Source of the DNA: Acidimicrobiia bacterium
GTDB lineage: Bacteria > Actinomycetota > Acidimicrobiia > Spongiisociales > JAHEDJ01
Assembly: GCA_035471805.1 (NCBI GenBank)
Contig: DATIPS010000033.1
Span: 1-64,000, forward strand
Reading direction: 5' to 3'
DNA length: 64,000 nt
Below are positions 1-8,903 of this stretch, in pieces (the first letter of the stretch is position 1; each line of letters opens with the position of its first letter). The notes under the pieces were generated by a model. That model ran no database searches, was not told the origin of the DNA, and saw only the letters and a program-made list of their open reading frames with translations. The position numbers and the translations under genes are program-made.

Positions 1-1561
1 CGCATCCTTCGCTGGTTTGGAAGATGTCACCGATGTGAAGGAACCCATCTTCCAGGTTCCTGATCCCGATCCTGCACAGGTCGACGACTGTTTCATCCCA
101 GATCAACTTGCCGGATAAGCCATCCACGAGGCTTGCAGTCAGCGGACGGGCATCCACCTCCATGAAGACGGTGTGTACCCCCGGACCCGGGTCATCGAGA
201 TTGATCCGCCACTGGACAGGCGTGAACGTGAGGGACCCCTCCGGCTGAACGAACGGTGAGGCGTGGATGATCCGGGTGGTGCCATCGAAACTGACCAGAC
301 CCTCATCAGATATGGTCCATAATGTTCCGTCGGGGATGACCTCTGCTCGGTAGCCACCCACCGGCTGGTCGAATCGGTAGGACGTCCATTCGGTGCCGTC
401 GAACCGTGAGTATCCGTATGGGGGTCTCTCATAGTGGACAGCCCACACCGTGCCATCGGCACCTGCCGCGATCACCGCCTGGTCGGACAGCAGCCCGTCG
501 GCCGTCGCGTAGCTGGTCCAGGTAGTGCCATCGAAACTGGCGACACCAGACCTTTCGGTTGCTGCCCAGATCGTCCCATCCCCCGCAGACGAAACCCGGA
601 CGACTTGGCCGCTGGGCAGACCATCCTCAACTGTGTATCGGGTGAAATCGGTGCCGTCGAAACGGAGTACGCCACCATTGGAATAGTTGGTGCCGGCCCA
701 CACCACCCCATCGATTCCCACCGTCAGGGAACTGGACCACGGGTAGGACACGCCGCTCCCTCGGGGAGGAAGAGGTACCTGGTGTGAGTTCCACCCTTCG
801 CCGTCGAACATCATCAACAGGTCTTCGCCCACCGATGCATACACCATGCCATCAGGTGATACGGCCAGATCACCGATACCGTTGGCAAACTCGGGGACCT
901 CGTTCGAGGTCCAAACCGTCCACTGCCCACAGACCGGGCAGTGATAACGAGCGACCCACCCAAGCATGCGGCCACCGGTCCACCCGTCGAGTGTCCCCCC
1001 GAACTCCTCATCATCAGCATCTGACCTGGAGTACCCGGAGAACCACACACCCGACCACACATCACCTCCGGTTGACGGACCAGTGGCAACCTGGTTGATG
1101 ACCCGACCCGGCAACCCGTCATCCAATCCTGTACCGGTTGGCAGTGCATCAACATCGAGCAACTCCCAATCACCATCGAGCCAACCTATGGCAACCCCAT
1201 CAGCAGCAACACCGTATACCGCCACCCCATAGGGATCGACCGCCAAATCCTGAAAGACATATACCCAGTCGTCATAGACCGCATCGACCGATTCCAGAGG
1301 CGTCGTGTCGGCTACCGACGGGGCAGTCGTGGTCGATGTCGATGGGAGAGGCGGGACCGGCGGCAGCGTTCCCGACGAAACCTCCGGCACGCCATAACTG
1401 CGAGACAGGGCAAACCCGCCCACCACCAGCACCACCACCGTCGCCCAAATCAGCCCGGCCCAACCAGGCCGTCGCCCACCCCGACCAGACGCCTCACCGT
1501 CGGTCATCTCCAAACCCGAGGGGTCTGCATCACCGCCACGAGGCGCATCAGCCGAATCCAC
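1..1561 (-). CDS. Membrane-anchored beta-propeller protein (Reg_prop-like repeats), C-terminus cut off by window edge
   Basis: One open frame enters from the left edge and starts near 1561. A GTG there follows GAGAGG by 5 bases; a GTG at 1567 is the alternative, and a stop lies just before it. The product has about 30 cytoplasmic residues, one membrane segment (WAGLIWATVVVLVVGGF) and a Ser/Thr/Pro-rich linker. It then has repeated blades of the form FDGT-x-WTSY-x-DGL-x-S-x-V followed by DGTVWA. This matches the two-component-regulator propeller type (Reg_prop), placed outside the cell by the single anchor. No kinase or output domain is seen in the visible part. A sensor or adhesion role is only a guess. 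Confidence 0.75.
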   Translation of the reverse strand, partial: MDSADAPRGGDADPSGLEMTDGEASGRGGRRPGWAGLIWATVVVLVVGGFALSRSYGVPEVSSGTLPPVPPLPSTSTTTAPSVADTTPLESVDAVYDDWVYVFQDLAVDPYGVAVYGVAADGVAIGWLDGDWELLDVDALPTGTGLDDGLPGRVINQVATGPSTGGDVWSGVWFSGYSRSDADDEEFGGTLDGWTGGRMLGWVARYHCPVCGQWTVWTSNEVPEFANGIGDLAVSPDGMVYASVGEDLLMMFDGEGWNSHQVPLPPRGSGVSYPWSSSLTVGIDGVVWAGTNYSNGGVLRFDGTDFTRYTVEDGLPSGQVVRVSSAGDGTIWAATERSGVASFDGTTWTSYATADGLLSDQAVIAAGADGTVWAVHYERPPYGYSRFDGTEWTSYRFDQPVGGYRAEVIPDGTLWTISDEGLVSFDGTTRIIHASPFVQPEGSLTFTPVQWRINLDDPGPGVHTVFMEVDARPLTASLVDGLSGKLIWDETVVDLCRIGIRNLEDGFLHIGDIFQTSEGC

Positions 1562-1816
1562 AATCACCTCTCACACCATCAACCCCATCCTCAGCTTCTG
1601 GTCGGCAATCGCCTAGAGGCCAACGACCTTGTCACCGTCTACCTGTGTTTCCCACAGGGGTAAACGTGACAAGCCTGCGGATCACGCATCCGAAGGTCGC
1701 ATCGTTCGCCCAGGTCACAGTCGGATGGTTGCAGTCCGGTTGCACGAAACCGGGCCAGAAGTCGTCGGAACTCATGCCGGCAACGTCAACGCACCCACAA
1801 ACCGCCAGGTTGATGA

Positions 1817-2326
1817 CTAGTGGTCCCGCGGCTCAGGGGCAACGGCCAGATCGACGATCTGCCAGTTGTCGTCTCCCAAATAGCTGACCGTACAAAGGAA
1901 GTCGCGCCGTTGCGTGTCTGGTGTCTCATAGTAGGAATAGACGGTGTACCGATTCGAGCCGAGTTGCAGTTTCACACGGTCACTTGGATTCGCTGGGAGC
2001 TGAGGGAACCGGGCACCAGTGGGGAGGTCGAGATTGACCGCGGCATAGCTTTCGCATTCATGCCAGGCGCGGGCCTGCGATGGTCCTTCGTCCGGCCGGA
2101 CAATGAAATTGATAATCAACCCGACAGTCACAACAACAAGAAGCGCAACCGTCCACGACACCAGTGCCTGCTTCCTTCTCTGACGGTCATGAACCCTCTG
2201 ATGGTGGCCGCATCGCTTTGCCCCGTCTACTTGCCATCCGACCTCCCCCTCACATTCCTCCGACCAATCGAGGCATTCCCGATCCGGCAACGAGGGAGTT
2301 TTCGGCGTCTCGACTGGGTCAGTCAT
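1817..2326 (-). CDS. Hypothetical single-pass membrane protein
   Basis: This 169-residue protein has a polar N-terminal region with three cysteines (CLDWSEEC, KRCGHH). A membrane segment follows at about residues 55-74 (LVSWTVALLVVVTVGLIINF), then an outside domain of about 95 residues that ends in a beta-rich stretch (RYTVYSYYETP, DNWQIVDLAV). The N-terminal Cys/His pattern could bind zinc. A TAGCCT hexamer lies 9 bases before the ATG. I do not recognise the family. It is transcribed toward the beta-propeller gene, with 249 bases between them that show no gene. Confidence 0.7.
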   Translation of the reverse strand: MTDPVETPKTPSLPDRECLDWSEECEGEVGWQVDGAKRCGHHQRVHDRQRRKQALVSWTVALLVVVTVGLIINFIVRPDEGPSQARAWHECESYAAVNLDLPTGARFPQLPANPSDRVKLQLGSNRYTVYSYYETPDTQRRDFLCTVSYLGDDNWQIVDLAVAPEPRDH

Positions 2327-2820
2327 GACAAACCAAGGCTAATCCGGCTGACACCTTTCGAGGACACGACCCACCCAGAGAACTATCACAAGATCGTGGG
2401 ATTGTTTCCGGCGGATCGGTCCCTCGATGTCGGTGAACAGGCACGCGGCGGTCGCGTCGTCTTGTCCCCGTCCGTCCCGGCCGGCAGATCGTCCACACGG
2501 TCGACCCTCACCCGTGACCTGCCCTACTGCGGGTGTAGCCGGGAGTCGATGGTGTGGTTCAGCTACCCCGAGTTATCGGAAGCGTTTGGAACTGCAGTTG
2601 AAGGTCGAAACAAACGGGTCGGTGCTTGCCAGCCTCCCGATAGACGACTTCAGCGCATATTGGGCTGTCGAGTCACTCGGTTGGAAACGGTCGATCCTGG
2701 CAGCGCTCGGAATCGAGATAACCATCGCCAAAGCCGACCGTCATGCTCACGCTAGGTTCGATCCGTCGAGGGTCACGATCCGCTGGACTGTATAGCCCGC
2801 ATTGTCGGCCCTCTGCTCCA
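2327..2820. other. Intergenic stretch, possible gene remnant
   Basis: No confident gene lies here. A plus-strand frame ending at 2795 has a tail of about 70 codons from 2586 with codon use like real genes (it includes LELQLKVETNG and SILAALGIEITIAKADRHAH). No ribosome site or good start precedes it. It may be the end of a decayed gene or a small ORF. Confidence 0.3.
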
Positions 2821-3612
2821 TCAGGTTGCGACGGAATCCATTGCCGCGATCGGCCAGCGACGGAATACCCACCACATCCCGGCTACGCCCAATACCGTCA
2901 GCACGACGATGGGAAGCGTGAACCCGAGGATGGGCGAATAGAGCGCGTCGCCGCGGTCGACGCCGTCGATCATCAAGCCCTGAAGGCGCATGAACAGCGG
3001 ACCCGTTGCCAACGAACCGAGAAACGCCGCACCTACCCAGCTTCTGCGAGCGGGCCCGCCCGACATCATCCGTACCGCAACCACGAAACCCGCCGCCGCT
3101 GCTGCACCGAATACGACGGCGAACAGCCACCAAGGCAGTCCGGTGTACTCGGCGAGAAGCGCCTCATCGCTGCCCCCACCCCGAATTGAACTGATCATCT
3201 GATACAAACCGTGGCTGAGTCCATTCACCAACGCCAGGAGCAAGCCGAAGGCGCGCGCCCTGGGGCTCGCCGCACGCGCCGCCATCAACAGACCCACCCC
3301 AACGGCCAGCACCTGCATCAGCGGACCGGCCGCCAACATGATCGCCCACTCGGCATCAGAGGACGGCAGCGACCCAAGATACAGCCAGCTCACATCTCCC
3401 GTCGGACTCACCAACTGAGACCAACCTGTCGGATCGACCGGAGCCCGATCGGACAGTTGAATCATCGCCGTCAAACCCCAGACAGGACTGCGCCCCGTCA
3501 CGGTAAGCACCAGCCAATGCCCCACCTCATGCAGAATCTGAGCACCGACGAGGTTGATCAGAGCGGCCGCCGCCAGCAGCCGGACAAAACGAGAAGTGAG
3601 CTGGTCGCGCAT
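2821..3612 (-). CDS. Polytopic membrane protein with HEVGHW motif (site-2-protease-like)
   Basis: The 263-residue product is very hydrophobic, with about six membrane segments. The first segment carries H28-E-V-G-H32-W, the HExxH zinc site typical of M50/site-2-protease-like membrane metallopeptidases. The second ligand motif of M50 (NxxPxxxLDG) is not evident, so it may be a divergent or inactive member. A TACACT hexamer sits 7 bases before the ATG with no Shine-Dalgarno sequence, suggesting a leaderless message. It appears to be a single-gene unit. Confidence 0.7.
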   Translation of the reverse strand: MRDQLTSRFVRLLAAAALINLVGAQILHEVGHWLVLTVTGRSPVWGLTAMIQLSDRAPVDPTGWSQLVSPTGDVSWLYLGSLPSSDAEWAIMLAAGPLMQVLAVGVGLLMAARAASPRARAFGLLLALVNGLSHGLYQMISSIRGGGSDEALLAEYTGLPWWLFAVVFGAAAAAGFVVAVRMMSGGPARRSWVGAAFLGSLATGPLFMRLQGLMIDGVDRGDALYSPILGFTLPIVVLTVLGVAGMWWVFRRWPIAAMDSVAT

Positions 3613-3700
3613 CGACGGAAGTGTACGCCGGTAATTCAGACGTTTCCCCAGGTAAGAGAACCGGGCTGATCTTCCCTCGAAAGGTCCGGGGGAACCGCTC

Positions 3701-4006
3701 CTACTTGGAGGCGCGTTGCCTCATCAGACTCGACACTCTCCGCATCAACAAGGGTGGGCCGGTGCGCAGGCCCAAGGCGAGAGCGAACTCTGCATCCTCG
3801 GTCAGATTCAGGATGACCTCCTCGCCCTCGGCCCGCAGGTGTATGCCGTCCGGCTGGGCGTTGGTCACGATCTCGCTGAGCGCCCAGTCTCCGATCTCAA
3901 CCTCTCCCGACAACATGCGGATCCGTTCATCAGTCAAATCGATCTGAACGTCAATAGCTGCGCTTGAATCCCGCGACATTCGGAGTGAGCCATCGAACAC
4001 CGTCAC
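3701..4006 (-). CDS. Hypothetical 101-residue protein
   Basis: The start is GTG at 4006, preceded by GGGAGG at a spacing of 7 bases. The soluble product has a beta-rich centre (AIDVQIDLTDERIRMLSGEVEIGDWALSE is the most regular part; DGIHLRAEGEEVILNL follows) and a basic C-terminus ending in RQRASK. No membrane segment, signal peptide or known motif is visible. The strong ribosome site and codon use support a real gene; its function is unknown. Confidence 0.6.
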   Translation of the reverse strand: MTVFDGSLRMSRDSSAAIDVQIDLTDERIRMLSGEVEIGDWALSEIVTNAQPDGIHLRAEGEEVILNLTEDAEFALALGLRTGPPLLMRRVSSLMRQRASK

Positions 4007-4311
4007 CGTGCAACCTCCCGTTTCCCGACGAACGGCCGTCAGAATACATCCAAGCTATTGAGTCGGCCACAAATCGACCGGGAGCCAGAGCGTCTGCCTG
4101 TCCCGTTCCGGTGGTGGTGACCGGGATTGGCCGTGTTGAGGAGCGCAATCCGGCGGTCAGGTGGCGAGCTGTTTGAGTCCTTGGCCTCTTGCCGGAGAGA
4201 TGGTGCGGTCGTAGGTTCGCGGTCAGAGGCCGCGGGTCATCGGGTCTTCGGGGCGGGACTCGTTGTCGCCGCCCAATCTCTTGAACAACCCACACAGAAA
4301 GGTAGAACGGC
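4007..4311. other. Intergenic region, weak promoter only
   Basis: There is no gene of convincing codon use in these 305 bases. TTGAAC at 4281-4286 and TAGAAC at 4303-4308 (16-base gap) could be a promoter for the small membrane protein that follows. Confidence 0.35.
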
Positions 4312-4503
4312 TTGAAGTCCCGGCCGAGAGCAGCGGTGATGTACCTGATCGCCGCGCTCTGCTTTCTCATCGCGGGGGTCGCCGGATTCATAGGCGACAC
4401 AGAGGCCAACGCGGCCGGTGCGGCGTTTATCGTCCTCTGTATCGTCTTCGCCGTCCTGGCCCTCAACGTCCGACAATCAGGGCGGGGTCCGGGCGACCGC
4501 TAG
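4312..4503 (+). CDS. Small two-helix membrane protein
   Basis: The product has 63 residues with two hydrophobic segments (MYLIAALCFLIAGVAGFIG and AAGAAFIVLCIVFAVLAL) joined by a short acidic turn and ending in a basic tail. The start could be the TTG at 4312 (AAAGG 9 bases upstream) or the ATG at 4339, so the first nine residues are uncertain. Function unknown; two-helix proteins of this kind are common in Actinobacteria. Confidence 0.55.
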   Translation: MKSRPRAAVMYLIAALCFLIAGVAGFIGDTEANAAGAAFIVLCIVFAVLALNVRQSGRGPGDR

Positions 4504-4674
4504 CGGGTTCGTTATCCGATCCGGCACCTCTGAGTTCGACGGGAGTTTGCGCGGCCAATTTCCCAGATCTATCGCCCATGGGACGGCGGCCATCAGCCCG
4601 GTGATTCTCCAATAAAGGCCCGACGGTCGAGTCACCCCCGGCGGCCGGACGCTCCTTCCACAGGGGGGCCGGAA

Positions 4675-5625
4675 TCAGGCGGCGTCGACGGCGGGTCGGA
4701 TGTCCCTGGCGAACCGTTCGATCGTCTCTTCGTCGACGGGTGCTGCCGTTTGGATGAAAAAGGTCGTGAACCCGATGTCCCGCCATTCGATCAAACGTTC
4801 GATCATCCGGTCCGTAGACGTGATGTAGATGTCGAGATCGTCGGGTGCCGATGCAGGGAGCCGGTTGGCTTCCATCTGGACCCTGAAGAAGTCCATCGCC
4901 TCGGCCTCCGTATCTCTCACGACCGGGCTGAGAAAAGCGGTACGTTCGATCTCGGCGTGATCGCGGCCTATCTCTTCACAGTGGCGGCGTAGCACCTCGT
5001 CCTTCTGACGCATCCGTCCGGCATCGGGATGCGCAACCCAGTTCCATCGATCGGCGTAGCGGGCAACCGTGCGCAGGGTCTTGCGCTCTCCGGCTCCACC
5101 GATCAGAATCGGTAGGTGAGCCTGGATCGGTTTCGGTAGCAGGTACGCCCCGTCGAGGGTGTAGCGGCCCCCGGTCGGTGAGGCCACGGTTTCACCATCC
5201 AGCAAGCCCCGGATGGCGCCTGCCGCCTCGTCCAGCCAGTTCAGCCGCTCCCCGGGGCTTTTCCCGAACGGGAAGCCGAAGGCCCGGTGTTCCATCTCGA
5301 GCCATCCCGCCCCGATCCCAAGTTCGGCGCGACCGTCTGAAACATGATCCAGCGTCGTGACCGTCTTGGCCAGCATCCCCGGATTGTGAAACGAGTTCGC
5401 AGTCACGAGCACACCCAGACGTACCCGCGAGGTCACCTGTGACCACGCGGTCAGCAGTGTGTATGCATCGAAGGTGTCCTGATCGGGTTCTCCCATGCAG
5501 GCGAGAACGTGTTCCCACGTCCAGAGCTCGTCGTAGCCGAGTTCCTCGCCGAGCACCGCGAGAGCGCGTGCTTCCGGCCAGGTGAACACCTGATTCCATG
5601 GGTTGAGCGCCAGTCGGATAGGCAT
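4675..5625 (-). CDS. LLM-class (luciferase-like) F420- or flavin-dependent oxidoreductase
   Basis: The 316-residue product has the TIM-barrel pattern of bacterial luciferase-like monooxygenases. It starts with IRLALNPWNQVFTWPEA, then ELGYDELWTWEHV, a strand-plus-loop RVRLGVLVTANSFHNPGMLAK, GRAELGIGAGW, and PILIGGAGERKTLR. In Actinobacteria such proteins usually use coenzyme F420, but the sequence alone does not settle the cofactor. Length is normal for the family. It faces the small membrane-protein gene with 171 bases between, in which no clear terminator is seen. Confidence 0.85.
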   Translation of the reverse strand: MPIRLALNPWNQVFTWPEARALAVLGEELGYDELWTWEHVLACMGEPDQDTFDAYTLLTAWSQVTSRVRLGVLVTANSFHNPGMLAKTVTTLDHVSDGRAELGIGAGWLEMEHRAFGFPFGKSPGERLNWLDEAAGAIRGLLDGETVASPTGGRYTLDGAYLLPKPIQAHLPILIGGAGERKTLRTVARYADRWNWVAHPDAGRMRQKDEVLRRHCEEIGRDHAEIERTAFLSPVVRDTEAEAMDFFRVQMEANRLPASAPDDLDIYITSTDRMIERLIEWRDIGFTTFFIQTAAPVDEETIERFARDIRPAVDAA

Positions 5626-5869
5626 CGAGGCCGAGGCTAGTAGGCGACGGGATGGCGTGGTCGATTCGGCAGAAAGTCGGCTTCCATCGCCGACCCGGGA
5701 CGGTCGCTACCGCAGGGAGCGGGCCGGCTTCCACGACTCCCGCTGCCCGTCGTTCGGCTCTGTGGAAGCTCCGTCAGCGGGGGCGGCCCGACCGCCCCTC
5801 AGTATCTAGTCAGTTTGTCGGCGGTAGTAATGGTTCTGGAGAACTCGACGGTGAGGCCGATAGGTACCT

Positions 5870-6055
5870 ATGAGCGTGCCTTGGAACCTCGACCGACCCG
5901 AAATCACCGACAACCGAAGTGATTCCTGTGACGTGTGTAGGGAACCGACAAACCTGAGGGTGGATGACACCCTCAGGCTTTGCGGTTCATGCGCTCGTCG
6001 ACAACCGGTCATCGACACCGGGGGTTTCAGGTTGTACCGGCTGGCGGTCGGTTAG
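5870..6055 (+). CDS. Small zinc-ribbon-like protein
   Basis: The 61-residue product has two CxxC pairs, C20-x2-C23 and C38-x2-C41, separated by 14 residues, the spacing of a small zinc ribbon. The rest is polar, with no membrane segment. There is no strong ribosome site; a palindromic TAGGTACCTA overlaps the region just before the ATG. The cysteine pattern argues for a real gene, but it is short and the flanks (5626-5869 and 6056-6220) hold nothing else. Confidence 0.45.
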   Translation: MSVPWNLDRPEITDNRSDSCDVCREPTNLRVDDTLRLCGSCARRQPVIDTGGFRLYRLAVG

Positions 6056-6220
6056 GCCCGTCGAATCGCCGCGCAGAAGCGGGAAGAACCAGTTTCAAAC
6101 CGTGGCACGCCGGCGATCCGGCCGCAGAGGCTGGATGACTTCGGGTGCGCCGAAACTCGCCCCGACGATGTGCCTGTCGGGTCCAGGTACGTCGGCTCTC
6201 CATTGTGATCGGCGCAACCG

Positions 6221-7105
6221 TCAGGCAGATCTACCGCGAGGGGGCCGGGGAATCAGCACCGGGGTATTGGCTGTATAGGTCCGGAACTCCTGATCGCTGC
6301 CCCAGCGTTTCTCGGCCCTGGCTTCCAGCATCGGCAGACCGCTGACGCGGGTGATGAGCAGGATGACGAACACCGGCGAGATCAGGGCGACCCAACGCCA
6401 GCCCGACAGCACCGGCAGGGCCATGATGGCGATACCGATCCAGAGCGTGATCTCGCCGAAGTAGTTGGGGTGGCGTGACCACGCCCACAGCCCCGAGGTG
6501 ATGAACCGGCCTTCGTTGGCCGGGTTCTTCTTGAAGGCAGATTTCTGCTGGTCGGCGACGACCTCGATGCCAAACCCGGCAATCCATACGACTATCCCGA
6601 TGACCGTGACCCAGCCGATCGAGCTGCGATCGCTGCCGGTGATGATCGCCAGCGCGCAGGCCGCGGTGAGCAGCACCCACAGACCCTGCAGGGTCCAGGT
6701 CATGAAGAACCGCAAGGGGTCCGTCTTGATGCGATCGAAGCGGCCGTCCCGGCCGTCGCGCCGTACGCGACGAAACAGGAACGTGCCGAGGCGCAAAGCC
6801 CACACGACGACCATTGCCGCCACGATCACTGCCCTTGCGTCGAGGTCGTCGCTGAGCACGAGAGCGGCAACGGTTACCGTCAGATAGGTGATGCTGCCGG
6901 TGAGGTCGTAGTAGTGCTCTGTCTTTGCGCGATTGGACGGAATGAACACAATCCAGTTGATGGCAAAGGCAAGCAGCCCGCACAATGCGAACACAGCAAT
7001 CGAGCCGACCTTCGTGCTGCCCTGGCTTCCGGCGAGCACGACGAGCCCGCCGATTACGATGCTTGCGGCAATTCCGACGATCGAGTTCCGGTTCTGGTCT
7101 GTCAT
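6221..7105 (-). CDS. DUF1295 (steroid 5-alpha-reductase-like) membrane protein
   Basis: The 294-residue polytopic membrane protein has about seven hydrophobic segments and the family signature SRHPNYFGEI near the C-terminus, shared with isoprenylcysteine methyltransferase and steroid reductase-like enzymes. The frame is open further upstream, but the ATG at 7105 (MTDQNRNS) is chosen because the upstream part is antisense to the neighbour and TAGGGT lies 7 bases before this ATG. It follows the sigma factor, anti-sigma factor and SDR genes on the same strand. DUF1295 genes are also neighbours of sigK in Mycobacterium, which links it to the sigma regulon. The substrate is unknown. Confidence 0.85.
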   Translation of the reverse strand: MTDQNRNSIVGIAASIVIGGLVVLAGSQGSTKVGSIAVFALCGLLAFAINWIVFIPSNRAKTEHYYDLTGSITYLTVTVAALVLSDDLDARAVIVAAMVVVWALRLGTFLFRRVRRDGRDGRFDRIKTDPLRFFMTWTLQGLWVLLTAACALAIITGSDRSSIGWVTVIGIVVWIAGFGIEVVADQQKSAFKKNPANEGRFITSGLWAWSRHPNYFGEITLWIGIAIMALPVLSGWRWVALISPVFVILLITRVSGLPMLEARAEKRWGSDQEFRTYTANTPVLIPRPPRGRSA

Positions 7106-7146
7106 CGAATGAACCCTAGACGCAGCGGCCGAGCAGGCGACGGCTA

Positions 7147-8109
7147 CTAGAAACTCGCGTTGGCGAGTTTGTTGAGGCCTTCCCACAGTCCCCGGCGATC
7201 GGCATGAGCCTCGATTGTGGTCTTGAGACGATGTACCGGTCTCGGACTTCGATCGAGCCAGAAGAGGCCGCTCGATTCGCCCGCTTCCTTTGAAGCCGCC
7301 AGCCAGACGATGGTGTCGGCACCCTGCTCCGGTGTCCGGAGGAACGGCCTCGTCAGCTTGTGGAACATCGGCAGTGACGTTTCGACTCCGGGGGTATCGG
7401 CCCAACCGGGGTGCATGGCGTGAACCACCACCCCGCGGGCGGCCAGCTGCTCCGCCCACAACTCCGTGAGGATCACCTGGCCGCGCTTTGCCCGTGCGTA
7501 GGCGATCGAACCCTTGTATTCGCCTCGCTCGCTCTGGAGGTCGCCAACCCTGATCCGCTGCGTGTACATCCCGCCGGATGAGACATTGATGATCCGGGCG
7601 GGTGCGGAGTCCTGCAGGCGCGGGATCAGCAGGTTGGTCAGCAGGAAATGGCTCAGGAGGTTCGTGGCGAGAGTGAGTTCGTTGCCCTCGGCCGTCACCG
7701 TACGGTTCGGGACCAGTGCACCCGCGTTGTTGACCAACACGTCGATAGCGGGCTCGCCTGCCAGGAGAGCGGCGGCGAGGCCCCGCACCGAGCCCATGTC
7801 GGAGTGATCGGCGACGTAGACGCCCAGGTCATCGTTGGCCGTTGCCGTGCTGATCTCCCGGCGGGCGATCTCCAGCTTCGGCTGAGAACGCCCGACCAGG
7901 CGGATTGAGGCTCCGAGGCCCGCCATCTTTTCAGCCGCGACGCGCCCGAGTCCGGAGGTTGCACCGGTGACGACCACGGTCTTGCCGTCCAGAGAAGGCA
8001 AGTCATCGACCCAACGGCGCTTTCGGAGCGCATAGCCGACGTTGGTGAAGCTGCCGATCACGGTCCGATCGAGCAACTCGTCGAAACGATTTGCCGGGGG
8101 CGCTCCCAC
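7147..8109 (-). CDS. Short-chain dehydrogenase/reductase
   Basis: This classic SDR of about 320 residues resembles retinol dehydrogenase/WW-oxidoreductase types. The NAD(P)-binding T48-GATSGLG, the NNAG at 127-130, a serine near 178 and the catalytic Y204-x3-K208 are all present. The GTG start at 8109 comes two bases after the stop of the anti-sigma gene, so translation is probably coupled; the longer frame upstream lies inside that gene and is rejected. An N-terminal extension of about 40 residues precedes the Rossmann fold. Membership of the sigma operon suggests a role in lipid or carotenoid-like modification under stress, but the substrate is unknown. Confidence 0.85.
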   Translation of the reverse strand: MGAPPANRFDELLDRTVIGSFTNVGYALRKRRWVDDLPSLDGKTVVVTGATSGLGRVAAEKMAGLGASIRLVGRSQPKLEIARREISTATANDDLGVYVADHSDMGSVRGLAAALLAGEPAIDVLVNNAGALVPNRTVTAEGNELTLATNLLSHFLLTNLLIPRLQDSAPARIINVSSGGMYTQRIRVGDLQSERGEYKGSIAYARAKRGQVILTELWAEQLAARGVVVHAMHPGWADTPGVETSLPMFHKLTRPFLRTPEQGADTIVWLAASKEAGESSGLFWLDRSPRPVHRLKTTIEAHADRRGLWEGLNKLANASF

Positions 8110-8111
8110 GA

Positions 8112-8903
8112 TCAGGCGTCGAACCAGGAAACGACCGGGGCACCTTCGGATCGAGGCACTCCGCCGGACACTTCCTGAGTTATGACCAGACCTTGAAGGC
8201 CCTGCGGGTCGATGTGGAACGGAACGATGCCGGGACTGTTGCCCAGAACACCGGCAGAGATCACCTTGTCGTCGACGACGGCCCACAGCTGGTACGTCAG
8301 GTCGTCCGGTAGCTGCTCGAGGGTGTTCTGATAGACGTAGCCTGTGCCATCGGGCAGGACCACGATCAGCATGGCTCCCGAACTCCCGTCGGCCGTCAGG
8401 GTCGCCACCCGAGCGGCAGGATCGTCCAGGGCAACGCTCACCGCTTGCTGAAGGGGATCGGCTTCCAGAGCCTGCGTCAGCGAGGCGACTTCTTGTTTCT
8501 GCGCAGCCAGCTGGGAGTTGAGGTCGTTGATCTGGTTCGACTGTGAGAACACGGCGGCGCCCAGCACCGCTGCCACCGACGCGGCGACGCCGGTCAGCCA
8601 GGTGAGCGACCGAGTGCGCTCAGTCCGGCGGCTGCCGGTGAGCGGGACGACGTCGGCGAGGGGGAGGTGAGCCGGGTTGGTGTCCAGCGCACTCGTGATC
8701 CGATTCCAGACCCGTTCGGGAGCCGGCTCCATTTCGGCGCTGAACATGGCTGCAACTTCCCGATGGTCCCTCACCTCAGCCCGGCAGAAGGTGCATCCGC
8801 GCAGGTGGTCGTCGATGAGCGCTCGCTCATGGTCGTCGACGGCATCGAGGGCATAGACGCCGAGAAGCTCCTGGATTCCCAGGTGTTCTTGAATCTGCAT
8901 CAT
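8112..8903 (-). CDS. rskA: RskA-like anti-sigma factor
   Basis: This is a 263-residue membrane anti-sigma factor. The N-terminal zinc-binding anti-sigma domain has H33-x3-C37-x2-C40. One membrane helix lies at about 98-120 (LTWLTGVAASVAAVLGAAVF), followed by a coiled segment and an outside domain of the RskA C-terminal type (LPDGTGYVYQNTLEQLPDD, YQLWAVVDD). It would hold the upstream sigma factor inactive at the membrane until proteolysis or a redox change releases it. It overlaps the sigma gene (TGATG). Confidence 0.88.
   Translation of the reverse strand: MMQIQEHLGIQELLGVYALDAVDDHERALIDDHLRGCTFCRAEVRDHREVAAMFSAEMEPAPERVWNRITSALDTNPAHLPLADVVPLTGSRRTERTRSLTWLTGVAASVAAVLGAAVFSQSNQINDLNSQLAAQKQEVASLTQALEADPLQQAVSVALDDPAARVATLTADGSSGAMLIVVLPDGTGYVYQNTLEQLPDDLTYQLWAVVDDKVISAGVLGNSPGIVPFHIDPQGLQGLVITQEVSGGVPRSEGAPVVSWFDA

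Noticed and set aside
814-1176. An apparent frame change in the beta-propeller gene near the C-run at 995-1000
   Set aside because: The run has six C; counted correctly the propeller frame runs through without a shift, and the competing frame has no family pattern.
1820-2755. Long plus-strand frame of 311 codons
   Set aside because: It is antisense to the 1817-2326 membrane protein, and its product is rich in Arg/Pro/Ser with no pattern.
7106-7459. Upstream extension of the DUF1295 protein
   Set aside because: It runs over the end of the SDR gene in another frame and has no membrane pattern; ATG 7105 fits the family.
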